Below are positions 26,251 to 37,597 of a stretch of DNA of 64,000 nt, one piece after another. The stretch covers positions 1-64,000 of the forward strand of contig JAFLEF010000009.1 of assembly GCA_017309115.1 (NCBI GenBank), read 5' to 3'. The notes beneath the pieces were generated by a model. The model did not search any database. It was not told the origin of the DNA and saw only the letters and a list, made by a program, of their open reading frames with translations. Source of the DNA: Verrucomicrobiota bacterium (GTDB lineage Bacteria > Verrucomicrobiota > Verrucomicrobiia > Limisphaerales > UBA9464). The position numbers were made by a program, and so were the translations under genes. Each line of letters opens with the position of its first letter. The stretch's first letter is position 1.

Positions 26251-26274
26251 TTCAGGGCCAACAAACGCCTCATC

Positions 26275-27057
26275 ATGAGCGACAATTCTAAGATCGAATG
26301 GACGGATGCCACGTGGAATCCAGTACGCGGCTGTACGAAGGTCAGCCCTGGCTGTTCGCATTGCTATGCCGAGACGTTCGCAGAGCGGTTTCGAGGCGTT
26401 CCCGATCACCCCTTCGAGTTCGGTTTCGATCTGCGGCTTGTGCCGGAGAAGCTGGGCGACCCGCTTCGCTGGTCCAAGCCCAAGAAGATTTTCGTCAACT
26501 CGATGAGCGACCTTTTCCACGAGGGCGTTTCCGACGAATACATCGAAAAAATCTGCCGGGTGATGTTGGCGGCGAACTGGCACACCTACCAAATTCTCAC
26601 CAAGCGGGCCGACCGGATGGCGGCACTGCTGCAAGGCAAGTTGCGTAAAGCGGCAAATGCGGCGCACATCTGGTGGGGCGTGAGCGTGGAGAATCGCAAA
26701 CACGGGTTGCCGCGCATTGAGAAACTGCGGAGCGCCAAGCCAACGGTGGCTTTTCTCTCGGTTGAACCACTGCTGGAAGATCTGGGTACTTTTAACCTTC
26801 ACGGAATTCAATGGGTGATTGTGGGTGGAGAGAGCGGCCCTGGTGCGCGGCCAATGGAAGCCGAGTGGGTGCGGAACATTCGCGATCAATGCCAGAAGGC
26901 TGGCTCAGCGTTCTTTTTCAAACAATGGGGTGGCGTTCGCAAGAGCGAGACGGGACGGAGGCTCGACGGAAGGACATACGATGAATTTCCGGAGCCTTCC
27001 ATCTCTCCGAATCCGTCATCTGCAGACTTGCTGGCGCTTAGGGAGGAGTTTGCCTAA
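26275..27057 (+). CDS. DUF5131 / phage Gp37-Gp68 family three-cysteine protein
   Basis: A 260-residue protein. The N terminus SKIEWTDATWNPVRGCTKVS, then PGCSHCYAE, contains Cys20, Cys27 and Cys30. This three-cysteine cluster defines the family and resembles a radical-SAM-type iron-sulfur site. Other family motifs are KPKKIFVNSMSDLFHE, WHTYQILTKRADRM, IWWGVSVEN, FLSVEPLLEDL, WVIVGGESGPGARPM and FFFKQWGG. Homologues occur in phages and in bacterial defence-rich regions; the reaction is unknown, though chemistry on nucleic acid is plausible. It is the first gene of a tight operon: three bases separate its stop from the TcmP start. TcmP-type proteins are named as partners of three-Cys-motif proteins. 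Confidence 0.9.
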   Translation: MSDNSKIEWTDATWNPVRGCTKVSPGCSHCYAETFAERFRGVPDHPFEFGFDLRLVPEKLGDPLRWSKPKKIFVNSMSDLFHEGVSDEYIEKICRVMLAANWHTYQILTKRADRMAALLQGKLRKAANAAHIWWGVSVENRKHGLPRIEKLRSAKPTVAFLSVEPLLEDLGTFNLHGIQWVIVGGESGPGARPMEAEWVRNIRDQCQKAGSAFFFKQWGGVRKSETGRRLDGRTYDEFPEPSISPNPSSADLLALREEFA

Positions 27058-27060
27058 CAA

Positions 27061-28143
27061 ATGCATGCGAACGATTTTCACGAAAAGCCGTTCGACGAAG
27101 GAACGCTAACCAAGCTCAGGATTTTTGAGCTCTACGCACGCGAATGGCTTCCAGTCTTTCTCTCCGCAGAGAGGCCTCGGCTGCCTAAAATTCATCTATT
27201 CGACTTTTTCGCCGGACCAGGTACGGACTCGTCAGGTCAGCTAGGTAGCCCACTTCGATTGCTGCGACAGTTAAAGCACTATCAAGAACGCGGAGGATTG
27301 AAGAGGGCCTGCGTTGAAGTTCACCTGTTTGACGAATCGAAAGAAAAGACAAGCCAGCTGAAGGAGAACATCGCTACCCATGGCCTGCAGTTGCCAGACT
27401 TAACGTTCGACGTAAGGCCGCTCGCCTTCAGCCAAGCATTCCGGAACTGCGAGAGAATTTTGGAGGACCCGGAGGCAGCCAAGCTGGTGTTCATAGATCA
27501 GTTTGGTGTGGACCATGTGACCCCGGCGGTGTTTCGCACCCTCGTTAGCTCTCCAATCTGCGATTTCCTGTTCTTCCTTTCATCCTCAACGCTCTATCGA
27601 TTTCATGATATCCCAGCAATTAAACAGAAAATTGCGCGCCCAGATGATTACTTCCACGTACACCGCGCGGCGCTTGATTACTATCGAAGTCTCCTGCCTT
27701 CCGGGATGAGGTACTTCCTCGCTCCGTTTTCCATCAAGAAAGGCGCAAACATTTATGGCCTCATTTTCGGATCCGCTCATCCGCTTGGGATCGACAAATT
27801 CCTTCAGGTGGCTTGGCAAAGCGACGAAATCAGCGGGGAAGCTGATTTCGATATAAATCGTGAAAACATCCGCCCCGGCGAGATGCTGCTGGCTTTTGAG
27901 GAAATGCGACCGAGCAAGATTTCCGCGTTTGACCGCGAACTTGAACATTTGTTACGCGCTGGTCTTCTGGTCGATGAATTTGACGTGATGCAGGTCTGCT
28001 TTGAACACGGTGTGAAACGGCAACATGCGGAACCTGTCATGGCAAAGCTGAAACGAGAAGGCGTTATTGACTTGGATTTCAGAGTCCCTGACGTCCGGAG
28101 ATCTTTGCCAAGGCCTATTCGCCACCATCGCCGAGGACCTTAA
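27061..28143 (+). CDS. Three-Cys-motif partner protein TcmP-like
   Basis: A 360-residue protein. The N-terminal half has Rossmann methyltransferase-like landmarks: HLFDFFAGPG (residues 45-54, similar to the SAM-binding loop), VEVHLFDESKEK (about 86-96, acidic end of strand 2) and KLVFIDQFGVDHVTP (about 141-155, where a catalytic motif would sit). The C-terminal third looks like a winged-helix or other helical domain. TcmP-like proteins are regularly found next to DUF5131 proteins; their activity is not established. Methyl transfer or SAM binding is my inference. Bases and codons are visibly more AT-rich than in neighbours, a sign of horizontal transfer. The Mrr gene follows after 12 bases. 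Confidence 0.85.
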   Translation: MHANDFHEKPFDEGTLTKLRIFELYAREWLPVFLSAERPRLPKIHLFDFFAGPGTDSSGQLGSPLRLLRQLKHYQERGGLKRACVEVHLFDESKEKTSQLKENIATHGLQLPDLTFDVRPLAFSQAFRNCERILEDPEAAKLVFIDQFGVDHVTPAVFRTLVSSPICDFLFFLSSSTLYRFHDIPAIKQKIARPDDYFHVHRAALDYYRSLLPSGMRYFLAPFSIKKGANIYGLIFGSAHPLGIDKFLQVAWQSDEISGEADFDINRENIRPGEMLLAFEEMRPSKISAFDRELEHLLRAGLLVDEFDVMQVCFEHGVKRQHAEPVMAKLKREGVIDLDFRVPDVRRSLPRPIRHHRRGP

Positions 28144-28155
28144 GCGATAACTGCC

Positions 28156-29064
28156 ATGCCTGTTCCGGAATTTGAAGAGATCAAAGCGCCCCTCCTCCAA
28201 TACTTCGCCGACGGCCAACCGCACCGGATGGCCGACACGTTTGAGGCGCTGGGAGATCATTTTGGCCTGAGCCCCGAGGAGCGTTCGGAACTGCTGCCGA
28301 GTGGAACCCAGGCGCGATGGCACAATCGAGCCAGCTGGGCCTGCTACGATCTTTACCGGGCCGGTCTTCTGGATCGGCCGCGTCGAGGGACCTATCAGAT
28401 CACTCCACTCGGTCGGGAGATTGCGGCGCAAAAACCGTCGATGATTGATCGAGATTACTTGATGAAGTTTGAGAGCTTTCGAAAGTGGCTCGAGAAACGG
28501 GTGGACCCGGTGGTTGCTCCCGTTGTTCCCCCGGATCCCACACAGAATCCTCCCATTGAAATCATCGAGCGAGCCCACCGGCATCTGACCGAACGCCTCC
28601 GCTCCGAGATCCTTCAATTGGTCTCGAAGATGAATCCCATTCGTTTCGAGCGGCTCGTCTTGGATCTCCTCCTGGCAATGGGCTACGGCGGATCGCGCGA
28701 GGAGGCGGCGCAGATGACCAAGACCTCCAACGACGAAGGCATCGACGGCGTGATCAACGAGGACCGCCTGGGCTTGGACGTCATCTATATCCAGGCGAAA
28801 CGGTGGCAGAACACCGTCGGCAGGAAGGAGATTCAAAGCTTCGTCGGGGCCTTGGCCGGACAACAGGCGACCAAGGGCATTTTCATCACCACGAGCGACT
28901 TCGCCAATACGGCCACAGAGTATGTCCGCAAACTGCAATCCAAGGTCATCCTTATCAACGGCGATCGGCTGGCTTACCTCATGATCCGCCACGACATCGG
29001 AGTGTCGAAGGAGCACTCATTCGAGATCAAACGCATCGATAGTGACTACTTTGAGGAGGAGTAG
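28156..29064 (+). CDS. Mrr-type restriction endonuclease
   Basis: A 302-residue protein with two domains. Residues 1-95 are an Mrr N-terminal winged helix (PEFEEIKAPLLQYFADGQPH, WACYDLYRAGLLDRPRRGTY, then ITPLGRE). Residues about 150-285 are the PD-(D/E)xK nuclease: FERLVLDLLLAMGYGG, NDEGIDGVI (acidic residues at 193-197) and DVIYIQAKRW, with the QAK (213-215) typical of Mrr. GIFITTSDFANTATEYV is the usual follow-on helix. Mrr enzymes cut methylated or otherwise modified DNA in the cytoplasm. Here it is the third gene of the DUF5131-TcmP operon, which suggests that the cassette modifies and cuts, or senses and cuts, DNA. No key residue is missing. Confidence 0.92.
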   Translation: MPVPEFEEIKAPLLQYFADGQPHRMADTFEALGDHFGLSPEERSELLPSGTQARWHNRASWACYDLYRAGLLDRPRRGTYQITPLGREIAAQKPSMIDRDYLMKFESFRKWLEKRVDPVVAPVVPPDPTQNPPIEIIERAHRHLTERLRSEILQLVSKMNPIRFERLVLDLLLAMGYGGSREEAAQMTKTSNDEGIDGVINEDRLGLDVIYIQAKRWQNTVGRKEIQSFVGALAGQQATKGIFITTSDFANTATEYVRKLQSKVILINGDRLAYLMIRHDIGVSKEHSFEIKRIDSDYFEEE

Positions 29065-29452
29065 TTCTCGAAAGTCTCGCCGGGAGATGTGCGTGGGCTG
29101 TGTGGCGAGCCGGACCAGGAGCTGCATGCTGCATCTCCGGGAGTATTTCGTTGTCTCTTGCAGAGGCGCTGAGACGCGGAGTAGAGAGATACTTGGGGAA
29201 AGTTGAGCGTTGAGAGAAAGGCCTGCAACAGGTCAGGCCGCTAGACATTCTTTATTCCTGATTGCCCCATTCGTGCTTCTTTTGTGCCGATTCGTGGTTT
29301 AATTCGGTGTTTGCGGGTGGTTCGGGAGGCTTCGCTGGGGCGGAGGCGTTGGGGGGAATTGGCGCGGCGCGACTCCACCCGGGAACGGCTCCGCGGAGCG
29401 TCGCCCCACCATAGGGAAAGTTGTTAGTTGAGAGTTGAGAGGTTGGGGAGGG
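29065..29452. repeat. Intergenic region with heptamers and an R1 half element
   Basis: No gene. 29202-29215 has GTTGAGC and GTTGAGA. 29385-29410 is the right half of R1 (ACGGCTCCGCGGAGCGTCGCC). 29420-29440 has GTTGTTA and two GTTGAGA units, followed by GGGGAGGG touching the ATG at 29453. A long-loop inverted repeat, CCGGGAGATG and CATCTCCGGG, lies near 29080-29145 just after the Mrr gene and could help end transcription. Confidence 0.65.
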
Positions 29453-31876
29453 ATGGCGTCCTATGGCGGGACGATGTCCAAAGGCTCGGCCAGTAGCTCC
29501 GTTTTCCGGTCGTCGCGGCGGCGATGGGTAGGGAGTCTGCTGTGGTTTTTGGGGACGTTGCTGGTGCTGGTATTGCTGGTTGCGGCGGGGGTGGGAATTT
29601 GGGTGTTTCGGTATCGGCAGATTGTCTCGGCGGCGCCGGGGGGATTGAAGCCGAAGGTTGAGCCCGGGGAATTGGGGCGCTGGGTGAATCCGTTTATCGG
29701 GACGGGCGGGTATCCGTGGGTGTGCGGGCATAACTTTCCGGGCGCGATGGTGCCGTTTGGGATGGTGCGGCTAGGGCCGGAGACGGTTTCGCTGGGGTTC
29801 GCGAAACGGGGCCTTAACACATCCGGATACTTCTACGGCGATGAACGAATCCTGGGCTTCAGTCACACCCGCCTCAATGGCACTGGCGCCACGGACGGCG
29901 GACATGTGCTGGTGACGCCCGGGAATCGCTCGCTGGAGCCGCAGGAGTTTCGCCGGGGGCATTCCCTTCGGTTTTCCCATCACGAGGAGGTCGCCTCGCC
30001 GGGATACTATGCGGTGCGGCTACCGGAAATCGGGGCGCTGACGGAACTCACGGCCACAACCCGGGTCGGAATGCATCGGTACACGTTCGATCCGGGGGTG
30101 ACGCCGCATCTAGTCTTTGACGTCATGAATGCGCTGGGCGGACGTCGCTCGGACGAAGGCCGGGTGCAGGTGCGTTCCGATCTCCGGGAACTCTCCGGGT
30201 CCGTGCGCACCTTCGGGACCTTCGCGAGCCGATACGGGGGCATCCGAGTGTTTTTTGTGGCGCGACTGAGTACGCCGGCGGCCTCCGTCGTCCTCTGGCG
30301 TGATGGGAAACGACAGCCGGGCGAATCCGTTTCCGAAGGCTTGGAGGTCGCCGCGGAACTGGCGTTTCCCAAGGCCACCAAGCCCCACGAAATCACGCTG
30401 CAGGTGGGCTTGTCCTACGTGAGTCTGGAGAATGCTCGGGCCAATCTGGAGGCCGAAGGCGAAGGGCGCACGTTCGAGCAGATCGCGGCGTCGGCGCGTC
30501 AGGAATGGGAGGAGCGGTTGGCCACCATTCGGGTGGATGGCGGGACGGACACGCAGCGGCGCATTTTCTACACGGCCCTGTTTCGGGTGTTCCAGATGCC
30601 CACGGTGGTACAGGACGCCAATGGTGACTACCTCGGATTTGACCGTCAGGTTCATCAGGCGGTGGGCTTCCGGTACTTCACCGACCTCTCGCTGTGGGAC
30701 ACGTTTCGAACGGTGCATCCGCTCTTCACGCTGATCGCCCCGCAGGATCAGCGGGACATGGTGGTGTCGCTGATCCGGATGTTGGAGCAGGGCGGTTGGC
30801 TGCCGCGCTGGCCGTCGGGAAATGGCTACTCCAATTCGATGTTGGGCACGCCGGCGGACATCGTCGTGGCCGAGACCTATCTGAAAGGGATTCGGGACTT
30901 CGACATTCAGAAGGCCTACGAGGCCATGCGGCGCACGGCGCTGGAACCGACTCCAACGGGGTCGGCATTCTCGGGTCGGGAAGGCGTGGAGGACATTTTG
31001 AAGTTTGGTTACGCGCCGTCGGATCGCATGGATGAGTCGGTGGCGCGCACCTTGGAATTCGGCTGGTCGGATCACGCGCTCTCACTGCTCGCCGAGGCGT
31101 TGGGCCGAACCAACGATGCGGCGCTCTTCCGGAGTCATTCGCAGTTTTACCGGAATCTGTGGAACACCAACACGCAGTACTTCCAGCCGCGGACGTCGGC
31201 GGGAACGTTCGTGGAGCCGTTCGATCCGCTGCTACTCACGTACCTCGACTGGGACGGGCGTCAGACCAAGGACTACGTGGAAGGCAGCCCGCTGCAATGG
31301 CGTTGGGCGGTGCCGTATGACGCGCCGGGACTCATCTCGCTGTTTCGCAGTCGGGAAGAATTCGTGACGGAACTGGATCAGTTCTTCGCGTTGTCGCATC
31401 CAGGGCGCGGACGTTGGACGCCTGGGCCGTACTACTGGCATGGGAATCAGCCCGACTTGGCGTCGGCCTATCTGTTCAATGACGCGGGCCGGCCGGATCT
31501 GACCCAGAAATGGGTCCGCTGGATTCTCGAGCACAAGTACGGCGACGGCTACGAGGGGTTGGACGGTAATGACGACGGCGGGACGCTCTCGGCGTGGTAC
31601 GTGTGGAGTGCGCTGGGGCTGTATCCGGTGGCCGGCACGGATCGGTATCAGTTGGGCGTTCCGCTGTTTCCCCGCGCGGAGATCGCTTTGGGCGAGGGCA
31701 AGCTGGTCGTTCTGATCGAGCCGGAGGGCCCCACCCATTCCTCCGTGCGCCGGGTGTGGTGGAATGATGAGCCGCTGGACCGTACCTGGATTCGCCACGA
31801 GGAACTGGCTCGCGGCGGCACGCTCCGCTTCGAAGTGGGGCCGCCGTTGGCAGATGAAGTGGGGGCGGAGAGGTAA
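29453..31876 (+). CDS. GH92 family glycosidase (alpha-mannosidase-like), membrane-anchored
   Basis: A protein of about 807 residues. An N-terminal membrane helix follows a basic stretch (RRRWVGSLLWFLGTLLVLVL), so it is probably anchored with the enzyme outside the cytoplasm. GH92 landmarks: WVNPFIGTGG, GHNFPGAMVPFGMVRLGP, FSHTRLNGTGATDGG, YFTDLSLWDTFRTVHPLF, the active-site stretch GLDGNDDGGTLSAWYVWSALGLYPVAG, and GWLPRWPSGNGYSNSMLGTP. The family removes alpha-mannose units from glycans or glycoproteins by a calcium-dependent inverting mechanism. The start is uncertain: ATG at 29453 has a purine-rich GGGGAGGG directly in front, and ATG at 29474 would also leave the anchor intact. The TAA stop lies inside the first unit of a heptamer array. 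Confidence 0.93.
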   Translation: MASYGGTMSKGSASSSVFRSSRRRWVGSLLWFLGTLLVLVLLVAAGVGIWVFRYRQIVSAAPGGLKPKVEPGELGRWVNPFIGTGGYPWVCGHNFPGAMVPFGMVRLGPETVSLGFAKRGLNTSGYFYGDERILGFSHTRLNGTGATDGGHVLVTPGNRSLEPQEFRRGHSLRFSHHEEVASPGYYAVRLPEIGALTELTATTRVGMHRYTFDPGVTPHLVFDVMNALGGRRSDEGRVQVRSDLRELSGSVRTFGTFASRYGGIRVFFVARLSTPAASVVLWRDGKRQPGESVSEGLEVAAELAFPKATKPHEITLQVGLSYVSLENARANLEAEGEGRTFEQIAASARQEWEERLATIRVDGGTDTQRRIFYTALFRVFQMPTVVQDANGDYLGFDRQVHQAVGFRYFTDLSLWDTFRTVHPLFTLIAPQDQRDMVVSLIRMLEQGGWLPRWPSGNGYSNSMLGTPADIVVAETYLKGIRDFDIQKAYEAMRRTALEPTPTGSAFSGREGVEDILKFGYAPSDRMDESVARTLEFGWSDHALSLLAEALGRTNDAALFRSHSQFYRNLWNTNTQYFQPRTSAGTFVEPFDPLLLTYLDWDGRQTKDYVEGSPLQWRWAVPYDAPGLISLFRSREEFVTELDQFFALSHPGRGRWTPGPYYWHGNQPDLASAYLFNDAGRPDLTQKWVRWILEHKYGDGYEGLDGNDDGGTLSAWYVWSALGLYPVAGTDRYQLGVPLFPRAEIALGEGKLVVLIEPEGPTHSSVRRVWWNDEPLDRTWIRHEELARGGTLRFEVGPPLADEVGAER

Positions 31877-31939
31877 GAGGTAAGGGGTAAGGGGTAAGGG
31901 GTAAGCGGGAAGCGGGAAGCGGGAAGCGGGAAGCGGGAG
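31870..31939 (+). repeat. Ten-unit heptamer array overlapping the GH92 stop codon
   Basis: Exact period of 7: GAGGTAA x2, GGGGTAA x3, GCGGGAA x4, GCGGGAG x1. The first unit supplies the TAA stop of the GH92 gene. The unit changes in blocks, as expected from slippage or unequal exchange of variant units. Confidence 0.95.
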
Positions 31940-31946
31940 GATTGGG

Positions 31947-32170
31947 GCGGTAGTAGCTGCCGGAGCCTCGCTTGTGGGAAAGCGGTAGAAAGTCTACCGC
32001 AGACCATACTTACTTATTGGCTGAGAGCTGAGAGAGAAAATGCCGTCAGATGGCTTAGTCACCCCAGGCTCCCCCTCACCCCTTCTCCTGGTCTTCTTCC
32101 TGTTTTCCGGCTTTCCAGATTCGTTCTTCTCCGCGTCTCGACCTCTCTGCGGAAGAATCTTCCAGGGCGC
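31947..32170. repeat. R2-like hairpins and heptamers before the DUF1501 pair
   Basis: 31982-32000 is a perfect hairpin, GCGGTAGA-AAG-TCTACCGC. 31964-31987 (GCCTCGCTTGTGGGAAAGCGG...) matches 10035-10058 with few changes. 32020-32033 has two GCTGAGA units. From 32040 to 32170 I see nothing else, and no gene. Confidence 0.7.
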
Positions 32171-33655
32171 TCAGGCGATGACCCCGCGGATCACTTCGCT
32201 GCCGGGTTTGGTCACGTTGGTCAGTCGCATGTTCACGCCGGAAACCGGATAGGTGAACTTCAGATGATCGAAGCCCATCAGGGCGAGCACGGTGGCGTGG
32301 AAGTCGTGAACCGACACGCGGTCCACGACGGATTGATACCCGAACTCATCGGTTTCGCCGTAGCTGAAGCCCCGACGAACACCGCCACCCGCCATCCAAA
32401 TGGTGAACGCCCCGGGATTGTGATCCCGACCGACGAATTCCATTTCCATGCCGCTGCGATTTTCGCGCATGGGGGTTCGTCCGAATTCGCCGCCCCAGAC
32501 GATGAGCGTTTCGTCGAGCAAACCGCGTTGTCGCAGATCGAGAATGAGCGCGGCTAGGGCGCGGTCAACGCTTTGGCACTTGCCCTTGAAGCCGTGGTTG
32601 AGGGCTTCCGATTCGCCAGCGCCGTGGGAATCCCAACCCCAATCAAACAACTGGATGTAGCGCACCCCGCGTTCGGCCAGTCGGCGCGCCAGCAGACAGT
32701 TGTTGGCGAAGGATTCCTTGCCGGGTTCGGTGCCGTACAACTGATGAATCGCGGCGGGTTCCCGGGTGATGTCGAAGGCGTCGCTGGCATCCACCTGCAT
32801 TCGGAACGCCAGTTCGTACTGAGCGAGCCGGGTCAGCGTCTCGGGATCACCGACGTCGCGGGCGGTTTGCTCATTGATCTCCTGAATGGCATCCAGAGTC
32901 CGGCGGCGCAGACCGCGGGTGACGCCGGCGGGATTGGACAGGAACAAAACCGGATCGCCTTGGGAGCGGCACTGCACCCCTTGGTACACCGAGGGAAGAA
33001 AGCCGGAACCCCAGACCGACTTGCCGGCATCGGGATTCTTGCCGCCACTGGTGAGCACGATGAAGCCGGGGAGATTCTGATTGTCCGATCCGAGACCGTA
33101 CGTGGCCCAGGCTCCGGCACTGGCGGCACCGGGATTCTGCGAACCGGTATGCATCAGCAACTGGGCGGGGCCATGGTTGAACTGATCGGTGTACATCGAC
33201 TTGATGAAGCACACCTCGTCCACCACGGAGGCGAAGTGTGGCATTCGATCAGAGACCCATTGCCCGCTCTGGCCGTGCTGCTGGAAGGCGAATTGGGGAC
33301 CGAGCATTTTCGGCACGCCCTGAATGAAGGCGAACTGCTTGCCGGCGATGAGCGAGGCCGGGCATTCCTGACCGTCGAGGCGTTTCAGCTCGGGCTTGTA
33401 GTCGAAGAGTTCGAGCTGACTCGGCGAACCGGCCATGTGCAGGTAGATGATCCGTTTGGCCCGGCCGGGCAAGGGCGGCGCGGCGGGAGCGAGCGGGCGG
33501 GTCACGTCCTTGGCGGGACCGGTGGCGCCCCAGGCCCGGCCGGCCGTCGAGGCCAGCCACAAGGCGCCCAGACCACTGGCGCAATCGCGCAGAAAATGCC
33601 TTCGGGTGCGCTGCAGCAGTTGTTCGTGACGGAGGTAGGAGTCGAGCGGATTCAT
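32171..33655 (-). CDS. DUF1501 protein paired with DUF1549/DUF1553 gene
   Basis: A 494-residue DUF1501 protein. A Tat-like signal (RRHFLRDCASGLGALWLAS) starts about residue 18. Family motifs: RAKRIIYLHMAGSPSQLELFDYKP, FIKSMYTDQFNHGPAQLLMHTG, SWxTYGLGSDNQNLP-like (AWATYGLGSDNQNLPGF), LIVWGGEFGRTP, GRDHNPGAFTIWMAGGG and RGFSYGETDEFG. Unlike the orphan copy at 22833-24242, it lies directly after its usual partner (33675-36569, 19 bases upstream), in the order expected for an operon. The pair is common in Planctomycetes and Verrucomicrobia; a role in handling complex, perhaps sulfated, polysaccharides has been suggested on genomic grounds only. Confidence 0.93.
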   Translation of the reverse strand: MNPLDSYLRHEQLLQRTRRHFLRDCASGLGALWLASTAGRAWGATGPAKDVTRPLAPAAPPLPGRAKRIIYLHMAGSPSQLELFDYKPELKRLDGQECPASLIAGKQFAFIQGVPKMLGPQFAFQQHGQSGQWVSDRMPHFASVVDEVCFIKSMYTDQFNHGPAQLLMHTGSQNPGAASAGAWATYGLGSDNQNLPGFIVLTSGGKNPDAGKSVWGSGFLPSVYQGVQCRSQGDPVLFLSNPAGVTRGLRRRTLDAIQEINEQTARDVGDPETLTRLAQYELAFRMQVDASDAFDITREPAAIHQLYGTEPGKESFANNCLLARRLAERGVRYIQLFDWGWDSHGAGESEALNHGFKGKCQSVDRALAALILDLRQRGLLDETLIVWGGEFGRTPMRENRSGMEMEFVGRDHNPGAFTIWMAGGGVRRGFSYGETDEFGYQSVVDRVSVHDFHATVLALMGFDHLKFTYPVSGVNMRLTNVTKPGSEVIRGVIA

Positions 33656-33674
33656 GGCGACGTCGGAAAGCGGT

Positions 33675-36569
<2,895 letters not shown>

Positions 36570-36872
36570 GGGTGAACCTTTGCGCGGACCCTGGGGTCTC
36601 GCCAGATCTTTTCCCAGCGGGCCCCACGAATGGGGGATTGTAGCGAGCGATCGGTCCCTCGTCCCAGCGGTGGGGCGACGCTCCGCGGAGTCGTAACGAG
36701 GTGGCCTTCCGCCGCGCGGCCGAACGGACGCTTAGACCACTGGTTGGGCCGGTTGTCGGGCTCTGGTGGAGAGGGTTGTTTGAGGTTCTTTTTACCAAAG
36801 TCCAGTAGGCGCTGGTCGGGGCCAGGGATACGGTGTCGTCGTAGAAAGTCATTCTGCGCCATCCTTCTCCCT
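36570..36872. other. Divergent promoter region with R1 fragment
   Basis: A 303-base gap between divergent genes. 36668-36690 is an R1 fragment (CGGTGGGGCGACGCTCCGCG). I see no other repeat, RNA gene or clear promoter. Confidence 0.6.
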
Positions 36873-37571
36873 ATGAATCCTACCCGACTTTTCTCCCGGC
36901 TGTTGTTCGTTGCGTTGCTGGCCCTTCCGGCCGCCGCCCAGCAACCCTCGGCCGCCGAGCGAGCCGCCCTGCTGAAGGCCAACCTCGCCGCCAGTCAGAT
37001 GGTGCTCCGTCAGTACGAGTGGATTGAGACCACCGTGGTGAGCCTGAAGGGGGAAGAGAAGTCGCGGAAGCAGGAGAAGTGTTACTATGGGGCGGACGGT
37101 CAGTTGACCAAGGTCGAGATCATGGAGTCGCCGGAACCGGAGAAGCGCCGGGGCCTGCGCGGTCGGATTGCCGAGCGCAAGAAGGAGGAATTGACCGACA
37201 CCATGAAAAAGGCGGTCGGGCTGGTGAAGACCTACGTGCCGCCGGATCCCGCGCGAATCCAGGCCGCGAAGGATTCTGGCAAAATGTCCTTGGATGTCGT
37301 TGAGCCCGGCAAACGCGCTCGGTTGGTGTTTCGTGATTACGAGAAGCCCGGAGACTCCCTGAGCGTTGAGGTGGATCTGACGACCAACAAGCCGCTGGGT
37401 CTGGCGGTGGCCACCTATCTGGAGAAGGCTTCCGACAAGGTTTCCCTGGCGGTCAAGATGGGTCAGCTGAATGACGGAACCACCTTTCCTTCGACCATCA
37501 ATCTGCAGATCCCGGGGGACAACCTCGCGGTGGACGTGACCAACAGCGGCTACCGCAAGATGTCCCAGTAA
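36873..37571 (+). CDS. Small exported protein of unknown function
   Basis: A 232-residue protein with a signal peptide (MNPTRLFSRLLFVALLALPAAAQ). The mature part starts with a helix (AAERAALLKANLAASQMVLRQ), then a beta-rich region with YEWIETTVVSLKGEEKSRK and CYYGADGQLTKVEI, and ends GDNLAVDVTNSGYRKMSQ. The pattern resembles a family of periplasmic proteins with an outer-membrane lipoprotein carrier-like half-barrel, but the match is weak and I do not name it. Start ATG at 36873; the open frame further upstream has no signal. It stands alone. Confidence 0.78.
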   Translation: MNPTRLFSRLLFVALLALPAAAQQPSAAERAALLKANLAASQMVLRQYEWIETTVVSLKGEEKSRKQEKCYYGADGQLTKVEIMESPEPEKRRGLRGRIAERKKEELTDTMKKAVGLVKTYVPPDPARIQAAKDSGKMSLDVVEPGKRARLVFRDYEKPGDSLSVEVDLTTNKPLGLAVATYLEKASDKVSLAVKMGQLNDGTTFPSTINLQIPGDNLAVDVTNSGYRKMSQ

Positions 37572-37597
37572 ACCTCGGGTTTATCCAATTCGGTGAG

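Larger units (their letters stand above)
25757..26274. other. Remnant-rich leader region of the DUF5131 operon
   Basis: No intact gene in 518 bases. Contents: a phrase ATTCGTGTCCATTCGCGG at 25893-25910 that recurs loosely in other gaps; the right copy of the 73-base repeat (25936-26008); a possible restriction-subunit fragment (26051-26115); and the inverted repeat just before the operon (26214-26250). Confidence 0.5.

Noticed and set aside
31870-31939. Heptamer array as a CRISPR or VNTR within a gene
   Set aside because: There are no spacers and only the first unit overlaps the coding region, so it is a simple tandem array.
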